A DNA stretch of 64,000 nucleotides from Lachnospiraceae bacterium oral taxon 096 (GCA_018141845.1 CP073340.1:1513001-1577000); one strand, 5' to 3'; shown: positions 33,408 through 43,267, counted from the first letter of the stretch. Program-made: numbers and translations. The notes: generated by a model not told the origin, from the sequence alone.

Positions 33408-36038
33408 ATGACTAAGAAGTACGGATTGAACGAGATTAGAAAGATGTTTTTGGACTACTTTGAAAGCCAAGGACATCTGGTGTTGAAGAGCTTTTCTCTC
33501 GTTCCACATAATGATAACAGCTTGTTGTTAATCAATGCGGGTATGGCACCATTAAAGCCATATTTTACTGGACAGGAAATTCCACCAAGAAGACGAGTGG
33601 CAACTTGCCAAAAGTGTATCAGAACAGGTGATATTGAAAATGTCGGAAAGACGGCAAGACATGGTACATTTTTTGAGATGCTTGGAAATTTTTCTTTTGG
33701 AGATTATTTTAAGCATGAAGCCATTCATTGGACATGGGAGTTTTTAACCAAGATCATTGGGCTTGATCCAAATCGCCTCTATCCTACAGTCTTTGAAGAA
33801 GACGATGAGGCATTTGAGATCTGGACAAAGGAGATTGGTTTAGCTCCGGAGAGAATTCATCGCTTTGACAAGAGTGAGAATTTCTGGGAGCATGGCTCAG
33901 GTCCTTGTGGTCCTTGTTCAGAGGTGTATTATGACCGCGGTGAAAAGTACGGAAAGGACGAATATGTTGGCTCCGAAGGCGATCGCTTTATGGAAGTTTG
34001 GAACAATGTATTTACTCAATTTGAAAATGACGGACAGGGCCATTACACTGAATTAAAGAATAAAAATATTGATACAGGAATGGGACTTGAACGACTTGCT
34101 GTGGTTGTACAGGATGTCGATAGCATTTTTGAAGTGGATACCATTAAAGCTCTTCTTGATGAGGTGGCTGGTATTGCTGGTACAAAGTATAAGGAAGATG
34201 AGAAGAAGGATGTCTCTCTTCGACTAATTACAGATCATATTCGTTCCTGTACATTTATGATTTCTGATGGAATTATGCCAAGCAATGAGGGAAGGGGCTA
34301 TGTCCTCAGAAGGCTTCTTCGCCGTGCAGCGCGCCATGGAAGAATGTTAGGAATTGAGGGAGAGTTCCTTGCAAAGCTTGCACAGACAGTGATTGAACTC
34401 AGCAAGGATGGCTATCCAGAGTTAGAAGAAAAGAAGGAGATGATCTTAAAAGTACTCACCGAGGAGGAGAGTAAGTTTGATAAGACCATTGACCAGGGAC
34501 TGGCTATTCTTTCAGAAATGGAAGAGAAGATGGCTAGAGATGGCGTAAAGGTGATGAGCGGAGAGGATGCCTTTAAGCTCTATGACACCTATGGATTTCC
34601 AATTGATTTGACCAAGGAAATTATGGAAGAAAAGGGATTTTCTATTGACGAAGAGGGATTTGTTGCGGCAATGGAAAATCAGAGAGAGACAGCAAGAAAG
34701 GCAAGAAAGACAACCAATTATATGGGAGCTGATGTCACAGTCTATCAGTCTCTTGATCCAGCATTGACCACCGTCTTTACAGGATATGATTCCCTAAAGA
34801 CGGAAGGAAAGATTATGGCACTCACTACAGATACAGAAGTAGTTGAAGCACTTACAGACGGTCAAGAAGGAACCATTGTGACCGATAAGTCCCCATTTTA
34901 TGCGACCATGGGCGGACAAAATGCAGATGTCGGTGTGATCTTTACTGATGACGCAGAATTTGTTGTCGAAGACACAATAAAGTTACCAGGTGACAAGATC
35001 GGACACATTGGCCATGTGACCAAGGGAATGTTTACTATGTCCGATGTGGTCGAGATGGAAGTCGACGCAAAAAATAGAGAAAACACAGCAAAAAATCACA
35101 GTTGTACCCATCTATTGCACAAGGCTCTTCGAGAAATTCTTGGAAACCATGTCGAGCAGGCAGGAAGTTTGGTGGATGCCCATCGCCTTCGCTTTGACTT
35201 TACTCATTTTCAGAGCTTAACTGGCGAAGAGATTCGTATGGTCGAGGACTTAGTCAATCAAGAAATTAAGGCGGCCTTGCCTGTTGTGACTGAGGTGATG
35301 GATGTAGAGTCAGCAAAAAAGAGCGGAGCAATGGCACTATTTGGCGAAAAATATCATGGCGATGTGCGTGTGGTCAGCATGGGAGATTTTTCAAAAGAAC
35401 TTTGTGGCGGAACTCATGTAAAGAACACTTCAGAAATCGGCGCCTTTAAGATTATTTCGGAGAGTGGAATTGCAGCAGGTGTCAGAAGAATTGAGGCACT
35501 TACAGGAGATGCACTCAATGACTATTATAGAGGATTGGAAGAAAAGTTACAGACCTTGGCAAAACAATTAAAGACCAATGTCTCTGAGCTTGGCGATCGC
35601 ATCGACAATCTTCTCGAAGAGGTCAAGGCATTAAAGTCAGAAAATGATCAATTAAAGAGCAAACTCGCCAATGAGGCCATGGGCAATGCGGCAGAAAATA
35701 TTGTTGATGTCAAGGGTGTCAAGCTCCTTGCAATGAAAGTAGAAGGCGTGGAGATGAATGAACTGAGAAATCTGGGCGATCAGCTAAAGAAGGACACAGA
35801 TGATGGCGTTGTGGTCTTAGCCTCACAGGTTGAAGGAAAGGTCAATTTGATGGTAATGGCTGGAGAGAGTGCAGTCAAAAAGGGTGCACATGCTGGAAAT
35901 ATTGTCAAGGCGATTGCAGGATTTGTTGGCGGTGGCGGTGGTGGTCGTCCAAATATGGCACAGGCCGGTGGAAAGAAGCCAGAGGGCATAGATGAGGCAC
36001 TTTTAGCAGCAAAGACCACTTTAGATCAGCAGTTGTAA
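33408..36038 (+). CDS. alaS: Alanyl-tRNA synthetase
   Basis: An 876-residue class II aminoacyl-tRNA synthetase. The catalytic core has F-F-E-M-L-G-N-F-S-F-G-D-Y-F and G-T-G-x-E-R type residues (D-T-G-M-G-L-E-R-L). The editing domain shows H-S-C-T-H-L-L-H and C-G-G-T-H-V, which bind zinc and remove mischarged serine or glycine. The C-terminal region has a coiled coil and the glycine-rich DHHA1 end G-G-G-G-G-G-R-P. Length is standard. GGAGG precedes the start. No T-box is visible upstream. Confidence 0.97.
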   Translation: MTKKYGLNEIRKMFLDYFESQGHLVLKSFSLVPHNDNSLLLINAGMAPLKPYFTGQEIPPRRRVATCQKCIRTGDIENVGKTARHGTFFEMLGNFSFGDYFKHEAIHWTWEFLTKIIGLDPNRLYPTVFEEDDEAFEIWTKEIGLAPERIHRFDKSENFWEHGSGPCGPCSEVYYDRGEKYGKDEYVGSEGDRFMEVWNNVFTQFENDGQGHYTELKNKNIDTGMGLERLAVVVQDVDSIFEVDTIKALLDEVAGIAGTKYKEDEKKDVSLRLITDHIRSCTFMISDGIMPSNEGRGYVLRRLLRRAARHGRMLGIEGEFLAKLAQTVIELSKDGYPELEEKKEMILKVLTEEESKFDKTIDQGLAILSEMEEKMARDGVKVMSGEDAFKLYDTYGFPIDLTKEIMEEKGFSIDEEGFVAAMENQRETARKARKTTNYMGADVTVYQSLDPALTTVFTGYDSLKTEGKIMALTTDTEVVEALTDGQEGTIVTDKSPFYATMGGQNADVGVIFTDDAEFVVEDTIKLPGDKIGHIGHVTKGMFTMSDVVEMEVDAKNRENTAKNHSCTHLLHKALREILGNHVEQAGSLVDAHRLRFDFTHFQSLTGEEIRMVEDLVNQEIKAALPVVTEVMDVESAKKSGAMALFGEKYHGDVRVVSMGDFSKELCGGTHVKNTSEIGAFKIISESGIAAGVRRIEALTGDALNDYYRGLEEKLQTLAKQLKTNVSELGDRIDNLLEEVKALKSENDQLKSKLANEAMGNAAENIVDVKGVKLLAMKVEGVEMNELRNLGDQLKKDTDDGVVVLASQVEGKVNLMVMAGESAVKKGAHAGNIVKAIAGFVGGGGGGRPNMAQAGGKKPEGIDEALLAAKTTLDQQL

Positions 36039-36054
36039 AAGTTTTTGAAAGCTA

Positions 36055-36082
36055 TTGACCTTTTACTAAAATATGATATAAT
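36055..36082 (+). promoter_or_regulatory. Promoter of rpsU
   Basis: TTGACC at 36055-36060, a 16-base spacer and TATAAT at 36077-36082, with an extended -10 TG one base upstream. It lies 44 bases before the rpsU start. Confidence 0.75.
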
Positions 36083-36126
36083 GAGTAAGGTTTTTATTTC
36101 ACAACCGGAGGGAGGTTAGTTTTTCG

Positions 36127-36303
36127 ATGTCAAACGTGATTGTGAAAGATAACGAGAGTCTCGACAGCGCATTGAGAAGATTTAAGAGAAATTGCGCAAA
36201 AGCTGGTATCCAGCAGGAGATCCGTAAGAGAGAGCATTACGAGAAGCCAAGTGTAAGACGCAAGAAGAAGTCTGAAGCTGCTAGAAAACGTAAATTCAAC
36301 TAA
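36127..36303 (+). CDS. rpsU: 30S ribosomal protein S21
   Basis: A 58-residue basic protein reading [21 protein letters not shown], with the family ending of Arg/Lys-rich helices ([14 protein letters not shown]). S21 sits near the 3' end of 16S rRNA and helps initiation. GGAGGGAGG lies upstream at a slightly long spacing. It has its own promoter and terminator, so it is monocistronic. Confidence 0.96.
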   Translation: MSNVIVKDNESLDSALRRFKRNCAKAGIQQEIRKREHYEKPSVRRKKKSEAARKRKFN

Positions 36304-36314
36304 TGCATAGTTCA

Positions 36315-36343
36315 ATACCCGGTCATTGCGACCGGGTATTTTT
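36315..36343 (+). terminator. Intrinsic terminator after rpsU
   Basis: A perfect 10-bp stem joins 36315-36324 to 36330-36339 around a five-base loop, followed by TTTT. Confidence 0.9.
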
Positions 36344-36360
36344 CATTGTCGTGCTAATTG

Positions 36361-36400
36361 TTGACTGTGTTCTAGTGATGTGATAATATTTTGCTATAAT
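36361..36400 (+). promoter_or_regulatory. Overlapping promoters for phoH-ybeY
   Basis: TTGACT at 36361-36366 with TAATAT at 36384-36389 (17-base spacer) gives one promoter. An extended -10, TG-C-TATAAT, at 36392-36400 gives a second without a clear -35. Either could start the phoH operon. Confidence 0.55.
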
Positions 36401-36447
36401 CATACGGAAAGGAGTGCCCATTTTTGTGATTGGGCGGGAAGACAAAT

Positions 36448-37428
36448 TTGGCAATAGTAGAAAATATCATTGATATTCCGATGGAACATGAGAGAAATGT
36501 ATGTGGAGATTTCGATACCTATTTAAAGAAAATTGAACGGACATTGCATGTCACGATTTTGGAGAGAGATGGTGCAATTAAGATAATGGGTCCCGAGGAA
36601 TATGTAGTGAGAGCAAAGTCTATATTTTCAAATTTAATTGAATTGTCAAAGAGAGGCAATCAAATCACAGAGCAAAATGTGGATTATGCGATTTCACTTT
36701 CCTACACAGAGGGCGATGACAAGATATTAGAGATCGATAAGGATGTGATTGCAAGAACCATCAATGGAAAGCCAATTAAACCCAAAACGCTTGGACAAAA
36801 GGCCTATATTGATGCTATTCGAAAGAAAATGATTGTCTTTGGTGTGGGACCAGCAGGTACAGGAAAGACCTATCTTGCCATGGCGATGGCCATTCAGGCG
36901 TTTAAGGACGGTCAGGTCAATCGCATTATTTTGACTAGACCAGCCATCGAGGCAGGGGAAAAGTTGGGATTTTTGCCGGGGGATTTGCAAAGTAAGATTG
37001 ATCCTTACCTTCGTCCGCTCTACGATGCACTCTATCAAATTATGGGGGCGGAGAGTTACTTGCACAATGCAGAAAAGGGGCTGATAGAGGTGGCTCCTCT
37101 TGCCTATATGAGAGGAAGGACACTGGACAATGCCTATATTATTCTTGACGAAGCACAAAATACAACGCCTGCACAGATGAAGATGTTTCTCACTCGCATT
37201 GGCTTTGGCTCAAAGGTTGTCATCACTGGAGACCGCTCGCAGAAAGACTTGCCAAGTGGGGCAGTTTCTGGACTGGATGTGGCGATTAAGATTTTATCAA
37301 AAGTTGAAGATATTGGAATTTGTGAGTTGAGCACCAAGGATGTCGTGCGCCATCCATTGGTACAAAAGATCGTGGAGGCCTATGATGCCTATGAAAAAAA
37401 GCACAACACAACCAAGAGAGTGAGGTGA
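36448..37428 (+). CDS. phoH: PhoH-family P-loop ATPase
   Basis: A cytoplasmic ATPase of about 326 residues. An N-terminal KH-like region (I-I-D-I-P-M-E-H then Y-L-K-K-I-E-R-T-L) precedes the ATPase core with Walker A G-P-A-G-T-G-K-T and Walker B I-L-D-E-A-Q-N. The function is unclear but linked to RNA metabolism through its constant neighbour ybeY, which follows here at five bases. No ATG precedes the conserved N-terminus. TTG 36448 has GGGAAG upstream and is chosen; TTG 36430 is possible, and ATG 36481 would cut off conserved residues. Confidence 0.9.
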   Translation: MAIVENIIDIPMEHERNVCGDFDTYLKKIERTLHVTILERDGAIKIMGPEEYVVRAKSIFSNLIELSKRGNQITEQNVDYAISLSYTEGDDKILEIDKDVIARTINGKPIKPKTLGQKAYIDAIRKKMIVFGVGPAGTGKTYLAMAMAIQAFKDGQVNRIILTRPAIEAGEKLGFLPGDLQSKIDPYLRPLYDALYQIMGAESYLHNAEKGLIEVAPLAYMRGRTLDNAYIILDEAQNTTPAQMKMFLTRIGFGSKVVITGDRSQKDLPSGAVSGLDVAIKILSKVEDIGICELSTKDVVRHPLVQKIVEAYDAYEKKHNTTKRVR

Positions 37429-37432
37429 TGAG

Positions 37433-37924
37433 GTGACATTTGAAATTACCAATGAGACAGAGATTGACCTTGAAATAGAGTATCAAAAAATCATTGAAGA
37501 TGCCATTATGGCCTCACTGGATGAAGAAAAATGTCCGTATGAGGCGGAAGTATCGGTGACGATTACAGATGATGAGGGCATTCATCAAATCAATAGAGAA
37601 TTTCGAAAAATTGACCGTGCCACAGATGTCTTGTCATTTCCTATGAATGAGTTTGAAAAACCTGGAGAGTTTGACCACCTTGAGGAAGAGGGAACCTTTA
37701 ATCCAGAGACAGGGGAATTGATGCTGGGAGATATTGTACTTTCGGCAGAGCATATTATTCAACAGGCCAAGGAATATGGACATTCCAGGGAGAGAGAGTT
37801 GGCATTTTTGGTTGTGCACAGTATGTTGCATCTGATGGGCTATGATCATATGGAAGACGAGGAAAGAATCGCCATGGAAGAAAGGCAGAGACAAATCCTA
37901 GATGGAAGGGGATACACAAGATAA
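37433..37924 (+). CDS. ybeY: Endoribonuclease YbeY
   Basis: A 163-residue zinc-dependent RNase acting in 16S rRNA maturation and ribosome quality control. The metal site H-x3-H-x5-H is complete: His129, His133 and His139 in V-H-S-M-L-H-L-M-G-Y-D-H. R-K-I-D-R-A-T-D-V-L-S-F-P matches the conserved core. The start is GTG 37433 with GAGG upstream; the overlapping ATG 37428 leads at once to a stop. The 3' end is next to the flippase gene. Confidence 0.95.
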   Translation: MTFEITNETEIDLEIEYQKIIEDAIMASLDEEKCPYEAEVSVTITDDEGIHQINREFRKIDRATDVLSFPMNEFEKPGEFDHLEEEGTFNPETGELMLGDIVLSAEHIIQQAKEYGHSRERELAFLVVHSMLHLMGYDHMEDEERIAMEERQRQILDGRGYTR

Positions 37925-37925
37925 T

Positions 37926-39596
37926 ATGGACAATCAATTAACACCAAAGTCAAGGAAGAAGGGAAATAAGGCAAGATCGGGTTCAAACTTTGTCGTGCAA
38001 GGATCAATTCTTGCTGTGGCAGGTATTTTGGTGCGTATTATTGGTCTTGCCTACCGTGTGCCATTGACAAGAACGATTGGAGAAGAGGGAAATGGATATT
38101 ATGCGGCAGCATATAATGTCTATGCGATTATGCTCCTCTTGTCCTCGTATAGTCTTCCGCTGGCTGTAAGTAAGATGGTGTCGGCGAGAATGGCCACGGG
38201 CGAGACAGAGGGAGTACATCGCATATTGAGGGCAGCACTGATTTATGCGACCATTGTCGGAGGGCTTGGCTGTGCGATTGTATGGTTTGGTGCAGATTTC
38301 TTTGCCAATACTTTTTTTGGTATGCCATTGAGTAAATATGCACTCTTACCACTGGCACCGACGATCTGGATTATGGCTTATTTGGGTGTATTTCGAGGCT
38401 ATTTTCAGGGACATAAGACGATGATACCGACATCGGTCTCTCAGATTTTAGAACAGATCATCAATGCGGTGGTCAGTGTCGGCGCAGCCATATGGCTGAG
38501 TGAGTTGGCAGCAAAAAGTTTAGAGGATGATTCAACAAGAAGAGCCTATGGTGCGGCAGGCGGTACGATTGGTACAGGTGCAGGAGCCCTCTTTGCTCTT
38601 GTTATTCTTTTGATTTGGTTTTTCGTTAGCTATAAAAGTTATGCTCGGGTAAGTAGTGGAGAAAAAAAGAAAAAGGAAAGCTACAAGCAAATCACAAGAC
38701 TTTTAATTTACAATGTCGTTCCTGTGATTGCTTCGACGGCGGTCTACAATATTAATAGTATTATTGACACTAGTATTTTTGGAAATTTAATGCAATATCT
38801 TGGCAGTGCAAAGGTTGATAATGCCAAGCAATATGGCATTTATACAGGATATTATCTTCTTTTAATCAATGTGCCTGTGGCTATTTCCAATGCTCTGTCC
38901 TCGTCATTGATTCCAACACTTTCTCAGGCGACCGCTGCAAGAGAGAGAGGAAAGGTCAGAGAGACGATTGCAACCTCTATTCGCTTTTCCATGCTGGTGG
39001 CGTTGCCATGTGCCGTGGGACTTGCTGTGCTTTCTGAGCCCATTATTACGATGCTCTTTGGGCGAAATGAAACCGCAACAATGCTTCTTCGCATTGGCTC
39101 TATTGCCGTAGTTTTGTATTCGCTGTCTACGATTACCAATGCAGTACTACAGGGAACCAATCATATGAGTTTGCCAGTGAAAAATTCAGTAATTTCGCTA
39201 ATTATTCACTGTATAGCCTTAGTGGCAATGATTATGTTCTTCCACTTGGGCATCTATAGTTTGGTCTTTGCCAATATTGTCTTTGCCCTTTGTATGTGTA
39301 TCTTAAATGCAAGGCAGATGAGGAGATATTTGCGCTATCGCCAGGAAATCGTCAAGACCTATATTGGACCAGCTTTAGCTTCGATCACTATGGGCGTGGT
39401 GACCTATCTTGTTTATACAGGCTTTTCAAGATTTATTCGCAGAGGTTCACTTGCTGTATTGGTGGCCATTTTGGCTGCAATGTTAAGCTATGCGATTGCT
39501 GTGGTTAAATTCCATGTAATCAATGAAGTTGAGCTTCGTGCGATGCCAAAGGGAAGAGGCTTGGTGAGAATCTTTAAGAAGATGCATTTGATGTAG
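37926..39596 (+). CDS. MOP-superfamily flippase (MurJ/SpoVB-like polysaccharide exporter)
   Basis: A 556-residue membrane protein with about 14 hydrophobic helices after a basic 25-residue N-terminus. G-I-L-V-R-I-I-G-L-A-Y-R-V-P-L-T-R-T-I-G is the recognisable start of the SpoVB/YtgP/MurJ-like group. These flip lipid-linked wall precursors such as lipid II. Which branch this protein belongs to cannot be settled by eye. ATG 37926 is chosen over ATG 37902, which lies inside ybeY and lacks a ribosome site. Confidence 0.85.
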   Translation: MDNQLTPKSRKKGNKARSGSNFVVQGSILAVAGILVRIIGLAYRVPLTRTIGEEGNGYYAAAYNVYAIMLLLSSYSLPLAVSKMVSARMATGETEGVHRILRAALIYATIVGGLGCAIVWFGADFFANTFFGMPLSKYALLPLAPTIWIMAYLGVFRGYFQGHKTMIPTSVSQILEQIINAVVSVGAAIWLSELAAKSLEDDSTRRAYGAAGGTIGTGAGALFALVILLIWFFVSYKSYARVSSGEKKKKESYKQITRLLIYNVVPVIASTAVYNINSIIDTSIFGNLMQYLGSAKVDNAKQYGIYTGYYLLLINVPVAISNALSSSLIPTLSQATAARERGKVRETIATSIRFSMLVALPCAVGLAVLSEPIITMLFGRNETATMLLRIGSIAVVLYSLSTITNAVLQGTNHMSLPVKNSVISLIIHCIALVAMIMFFHLGIYSLVFANIVFALCMCILNARQMRRYLRYRQEIVKTYIGPALASITMGVVTYLVYTGFSRFIRRGSLAVLVAILAAMLSYAIAVVKFHVINEVELRAMPKGRGLVRIFKKMHLM

Positions 39597-39610
39597 AGTA
39601 GAGGGCAGTG

Positions 39611-40813
39611 ATGAAGGTAGGAATTGTTGGAGCGGGTGCATCGGGACTTGCTGCTGCTATTGCAGCAGCAAAAGCTGGTGCTAAGGTGATTGTGTGGGAA
39701 CACAACAAAAGTGTGGGAAAAAAGATTTTAGCTACAGGAAATGGAAAGTGTAACTACACAAATCTCTTGATGAATCCAGATTGTTTTCATTTAAAAGAGG
39801 GGGCGGTGCCCCTTCAAGTCGTTGAAGATTTTGGACCAGAAGATGCCATTGCGTTTTTTCAAGAGCTTGGTGTGGAGCCATTTTCAAGGGATGGCTATAT
39901 CTATCCAAAGTCAGAGCAGGCCGTGGCCATTGCACAGGCTTTGGAGGTAGGAGTTAGGCGATGGGGGGGAGAAATCGTGACAGAGGTCTCCATTGCCAAG
40001 ATCAAAAGGGAAAAAAATGGTTGGAATGTCATTGCACAAGATAGACAGTGGAATGTGGATCGCATCATTATTGCAACAGGATTAAAAGCTTCCCCGACTA
40101 CAGGGTCGGATGGAAGTTTTTTGACGCTCATAGAGCAAATGGGCTATCAAGTCAAGTCACCACTTCCTGCTCTTTGTGCACTCTATGCTCAGGAAAAGAA
40201 TTTTTTTAAAAAGGTCGCTGGTGTGCGCATCAAATGTGGATTGGATGTGAGCGTCGATCAAAACATTGTGGCCAGTGAATATGGAGAGTTGCAGTTGACA
40301 GATTACGGTCTGTCAGGAATTCCCATTTTTCAAGTCAGTGGAAGAGTGGCCAGGGCAATTTTTGAAAAAAAGAAAGTGGAGATTATTGTTCATTTTGTGG
40401 AGGACAAATCTTTTTTGTTGGAAAGAAAAGAGCGTTTTGCAGAGGAAAGTATGGGCTTTTTTGGCAATGGAATACTAAATAATAAGTTGTGGAAGGCATT
40501 CCTTTCTCAGTTTGCTATTGCCGAAGAAGAAAAGGTGATGAAGGTTTCAAAAACAAAATTGAACAAGTTATTTGACTTTTTATTATCGGCAAATTTTGTC
40601 ATTGAAAAGAGTGCGACTTTTGACAAGGCTCAAGTTTGTAGCGGTGGCATTTGCTGTAAGGAAATTAATTTTTCTGATATGAGTAGCAAAAGAGATAGGG
40701 CACTATTTTTTGTTGGAGAAATCATTGATGTCGATGGTATCTGTGGTGGCTATAATCTACATTGGGCCTGGGCAAGTGGAATTCGAGCAGGTAGAAGTGC
40801 GGCGAAAGGATAA
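39611..40813 (+). CDS. HI0933-type (YhiN) FAD-dependent oxidoreductase
   Basis: A 400-residue flavoprotein. The dinucleotide-binding loop is G-I-V-G-A-G-A-S-G-L at residues 4-13. The signature G-K-K-I-L-A-T-G-N-G-K-C-N-Y-T-N follows near residue 40, and the second FAD contact G-E-I-I-D-V-D-G-I-C-G-G-Y-N is near the C-terminus. The substrate of the family is unknown. ATG 39611 has AGAGGG at the right distance. It is followed by another flavoprotein after two bases. Confidence 0.9.
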   Translation: MKVGIVGAGASGLAAAIAAAKAGAKVIVWEHNKSVGKKILATGNGKCNYTNLLMNPDCFHLKEGAVPLQVVEDFGPEDAIAFFQELGVEPFSRDGYIYPKSEQAVAIAQALEVGVRRWGGEIVTEVSIAKIKREKNGWNVIAQDRQWNVDRIIIATGLKASPTTGSDGSFLTLIEQMGYQVKSPLPALCALYAQEKNFFKKVAGVRIKCGLDVSVDQNIVASEYGELQLTDYGLSGIPIFQVSGRVARAIFEKKKVEIIVHFVEDKSFLLERKERFAEESMGFFGNGILNNKLWKAFLSQFAIAEEEKVMKVSKTKLNKLFDFLLSANFVIEKSATFDKAQVCSGGICCKEINFSDMSSKRDRALFFVGEIIDVDGICGGYNLHWAWASGIRAGRSAAKG

Positions 40814-40815
40814 AT

Positions 40816-42423
40816 ATGATTAGAATCAGTGGTCTTTTGTTGTCTGTGTATCACGATCAACAGGCAATGATGAAAAAAATTGCAAGTAAATTGCATATAA
40901 AACCAGCACAATTAGGAAAGATAGAAATTGTGCGTCGCTCCATTGATGCGAGAAAAAAGCAGGACATTCTCTATAATTACACTTTGGATGTCGAAGTGGA
41001 GGGCGAAAATCAAGTACTTGCTCGACTAAAAAAAGAAAAAAATATCGAGCAGACAAAAAGGACGGTTTATGAATTGCCCAAGATGGGAGAGGAAAAGTTA
41101 AAATATCGTCCTGTTGTTGTGGGATTTGGACCAGCGGGAATTTTTGCAGCACTTTCCTTAGCTAGAAGGGGTTATCGACCAATTGTCATCGAGCGAGGAG
41201 AAGAGGTTGAGGCTAGAAGTAAGACCGTGGAAGAATTTTGGAAGAGTGGAAAACTCAATGAGGAGTCCAATGTCAGCTTTGGCGAAGGTGGTGCAGGCAC
41301 ATTTAGTGATGGAAAATTAAATACCTTAGTCAAAGATCACATTGGAAGAAATACCTTTGTGATGCGAACCTTAGTTGAGTTTGGAGCAGATAAGGAGATT
41401 ATCTATGACCACAAGCCACATATTGGTACAGACCGATTAAAAGAAGTGATTGCCGGCATAAGAAAGGAAATTATTCGCTGTGGTGGAGAAGTGCATTTTC
41501 GTACAAAGCTCTGTGACATTAAGGAAGAAAATGGAAAAATTTGTGGCATTGAGGTAGAGTGTGGAAAGGAAAGAGCTTATTGGAATACTCAGGTACTTAT
41601 CTTGGCCATAGGGCACAGTGCAAGGGATACTTTTTTTATGCTCAAAGAAAGGAATTTGAGCATGGAGGCGAAGGCCTTTGCCATTGGTGTTCGAATGCAA
41701 CATCCACAGGAGATGATTGATATTTCGCAATATGGAGAAAAGGAAGCGAAGTTTTTACATCCCGCTCCATATAAATTGACAGCAAAGACAAGTAGTGGCA
41801 GGGGTGTGTATTCTTTTTGTATGTGCCCAGGTGGATATGTGGTCAATGCCTCGACACAGAAAAATAGATTAGCGATTAATGGAATGAGTTATCACGACCG
41901 AGATTCAGCATCAGCAAACTCGGCCATTATCGTCACTGTGGGTGTGGAAGATTTTGGATTTGATGGACCACTTGCAGGAATGTACTATCAGCAGGAGTTA
42001 GAACAGAGGGCATTTTTGGCGGCCAATGGAAAAATTCCAGTACAACTTTATGGAGACTTCCAGAGCGGAAAAGTGAGCAAAGAATATGGGCAGGTCAAAC
42101 CTTGCTTTTGTGGGCAGGAAGAATTTGCACCTGTACACCAAATTCTTCCAGAGACGGTGTATCAATCTATTGTAGAGGTTATGCCAGAATTTGACCGAAA
42201 AATTAAGGGATTTGCAAGAGAAGATGCCATTGTTGCTGGAATTGAGTCAAGGACATCGTCGCCCGTGCGTATTCATCGAAATGAGGAGTTGCAGACCAAT
42301 ATTTTGGGTATCTATCCGTGTGGGGAAGGTGCAGGTTATGCAGGTGGCATTACCAGTGCAGCAATGGACGGACTAAAAGTAGCGGAGGCGATTATTAGAA
42401 AATATCACCATATGGGGAGATAA
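40816..42423 (+). CDS. COG2509-type FAD-dependent dehydrogenase
   Basis: A 535-residue flavoprotein. An N-terminal region of about 95 residues with a ferredoxin-like pattern precedes V-V-V-G-F-G-P-A-G-I-F-A-A, the FAD loop. N-V-S-F-G-E-G-G-A-G-T-F-S-D-G-K-L-N-T and the late P-C-G-E-G-A-G-Y-A-G-G-I-T-S-A-A are family signatures. The function is unknown. It overlaps no gene but sits one base before proB, so co-transcription is likely. Confidence 0.88.
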   Translation: MIRISGLLLSVYHDQQAMMKKIASKLHIKPAQLGKIEIVRRSIDARKKQDILYNYTLDVEVEGENQVLARLKKEKNIEQTKRTVYELPKMGEEKLKYRPVVVGFGPAGIFAALSLARRGYRPIVIERGEEVEARSKTVEEFWKSGKLNEESNVSFGEGGAGTFSDGKLNTLVKDHIGRNTFVMRTLVEFGADKEIIYDHKPHIGTDRLKEVIAGIRKEIIRCGGEVHFRTKLCDIKEENGKICGIEVECGKERAYWNTQVLILAIGHSARDTFFMLKERNLSMEAKAFAIGVRMQHPQEMIDISQYGEKEAKFLHPAPYKLTAKTSSGRGVYSFCMCPGGYVVNASTQKNRLAINGMSYHDRDSASANSAIIVTVGVEDFGFDGPLAGMYYQQELEQRAFLAANGKIPVQLYGDFQSGKVSKEYGQVKPCFCGQEEFAPVHQILPETVYQSIVEVMPEFDRKIKGFAREDAIVAGIESRTSSPVRIHRNEELQTNILGIYPCGEGAGYAGGITSAAMDGLKVAEAIIRKYHHMGR

Positions 42424-42424
42424 A

Positions 42425-43267
42425 GTGGAAAAGAGAAGCGAATTAAGAAAGAGAAAAAAGATTGTCATTAAAGTGGGATCATCGACCATCACTCACGAAA
42501 AGACAGGACAGATCAATATCGAAAAGATTGAAAAGATGGCAAGACGAATTGCCGACTTAAAGGGAATGGGAAAGGATGTCATCTTAGTTTCTTCAGGAGC
42601 TATTGCTGCAGGTCGACAAGCTCTTGGCAATGGAGAAAAACCAAAGACTTTGTCGCAAAAGCAGGCCTTTTCAGCTGTTGGTCAGGCAAGGCTGATGATG
42701 ATCTACCAAAAGATTTTTTCAGAGTACAATATTACGACAGCACAGGTCTTGATGACCAAGTCGACTATGATTGAAGATGATGCTCGGTATAATGCCCAGA
42801 ATACTTTTGATGAGTTATTGGCCTTGGGGGCGGTTCCGATTGTCAATGAAAATGATACAATTTCTACTTATGAGGTGCAATTTGGTGACAATGACCGACT
42901 TTCCGCCATTGTGGCTGCACTGGTCAATGCAGATTTATTGATTCTATTGTCAGATATTGACGGGCTCTATTCCGATGATCCAAGGAGAAATCAGAATGCA
43001 AAGTTTATTACTGTTGTGCCAGAGATGAATGAAGAGTTCATGAAAATGGGCAAGGGAACAAACTCCAATGTTGGCACAGGTGGAATGCAGACGAAGTTGA
43101 TTGCCGCAAAGATTGCGACAGCTGCGGGAGCAGATATGGTGATTGCCAATGGAAAAAATATGGACATCATCAGTGAAGTGATGAAGGGAAGAGTGGTGGG
43201 AACCCTCTTTATGGCACATAAGAGCAAAGTTTTTGACTTAGTAAAAGTGATTGAAGAAGAGATTTAG
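42425..43267 (+). CDS. proB: Glutamate 5-kinase, short form without PUA domain
   Basis: A 280-residue amino acid kinase that phosphorylates glutamate for proline synthesis. It begins K-K-I-V-I-K-V-G-S-S-T-I-T, later V-S-S-G-A-I-A-A-G, N-E-N-D-T-I and G-T-G-G-M-Q-T-K. It ends after the kinase domain; the PUA domain of about 100 residues found in E. coli ProB is missing. The start is GTG 42425 after GGGGAG. The usual partner proA is not next to it or elsewhere in the window. Confidence 0.92.
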   Translation: MEKRSELRKRKKIVIKVGSSTITHEKTGQINIEKIEKMARRIADLKGMGKDVILVSSGAIAAGRQALGNGEKPKTLSQKQAFSAVGQARLMMIYQKIFSEYNITTAQVLMTKSTMIEDDARYNAQNTFDELLALGAVPIVNENDTISTYEVQFGDNDRLSAIVAALVNADLLILLSDIDGLYSDDPRRNQNAKFITVVPEMNEEFMKMGKGTNSNVGTGGMQTKLIAAKIATAAGADMVIANGKNMDIISEVMKGRVVGTLFMAHKSKVFDLVKVIEEEI

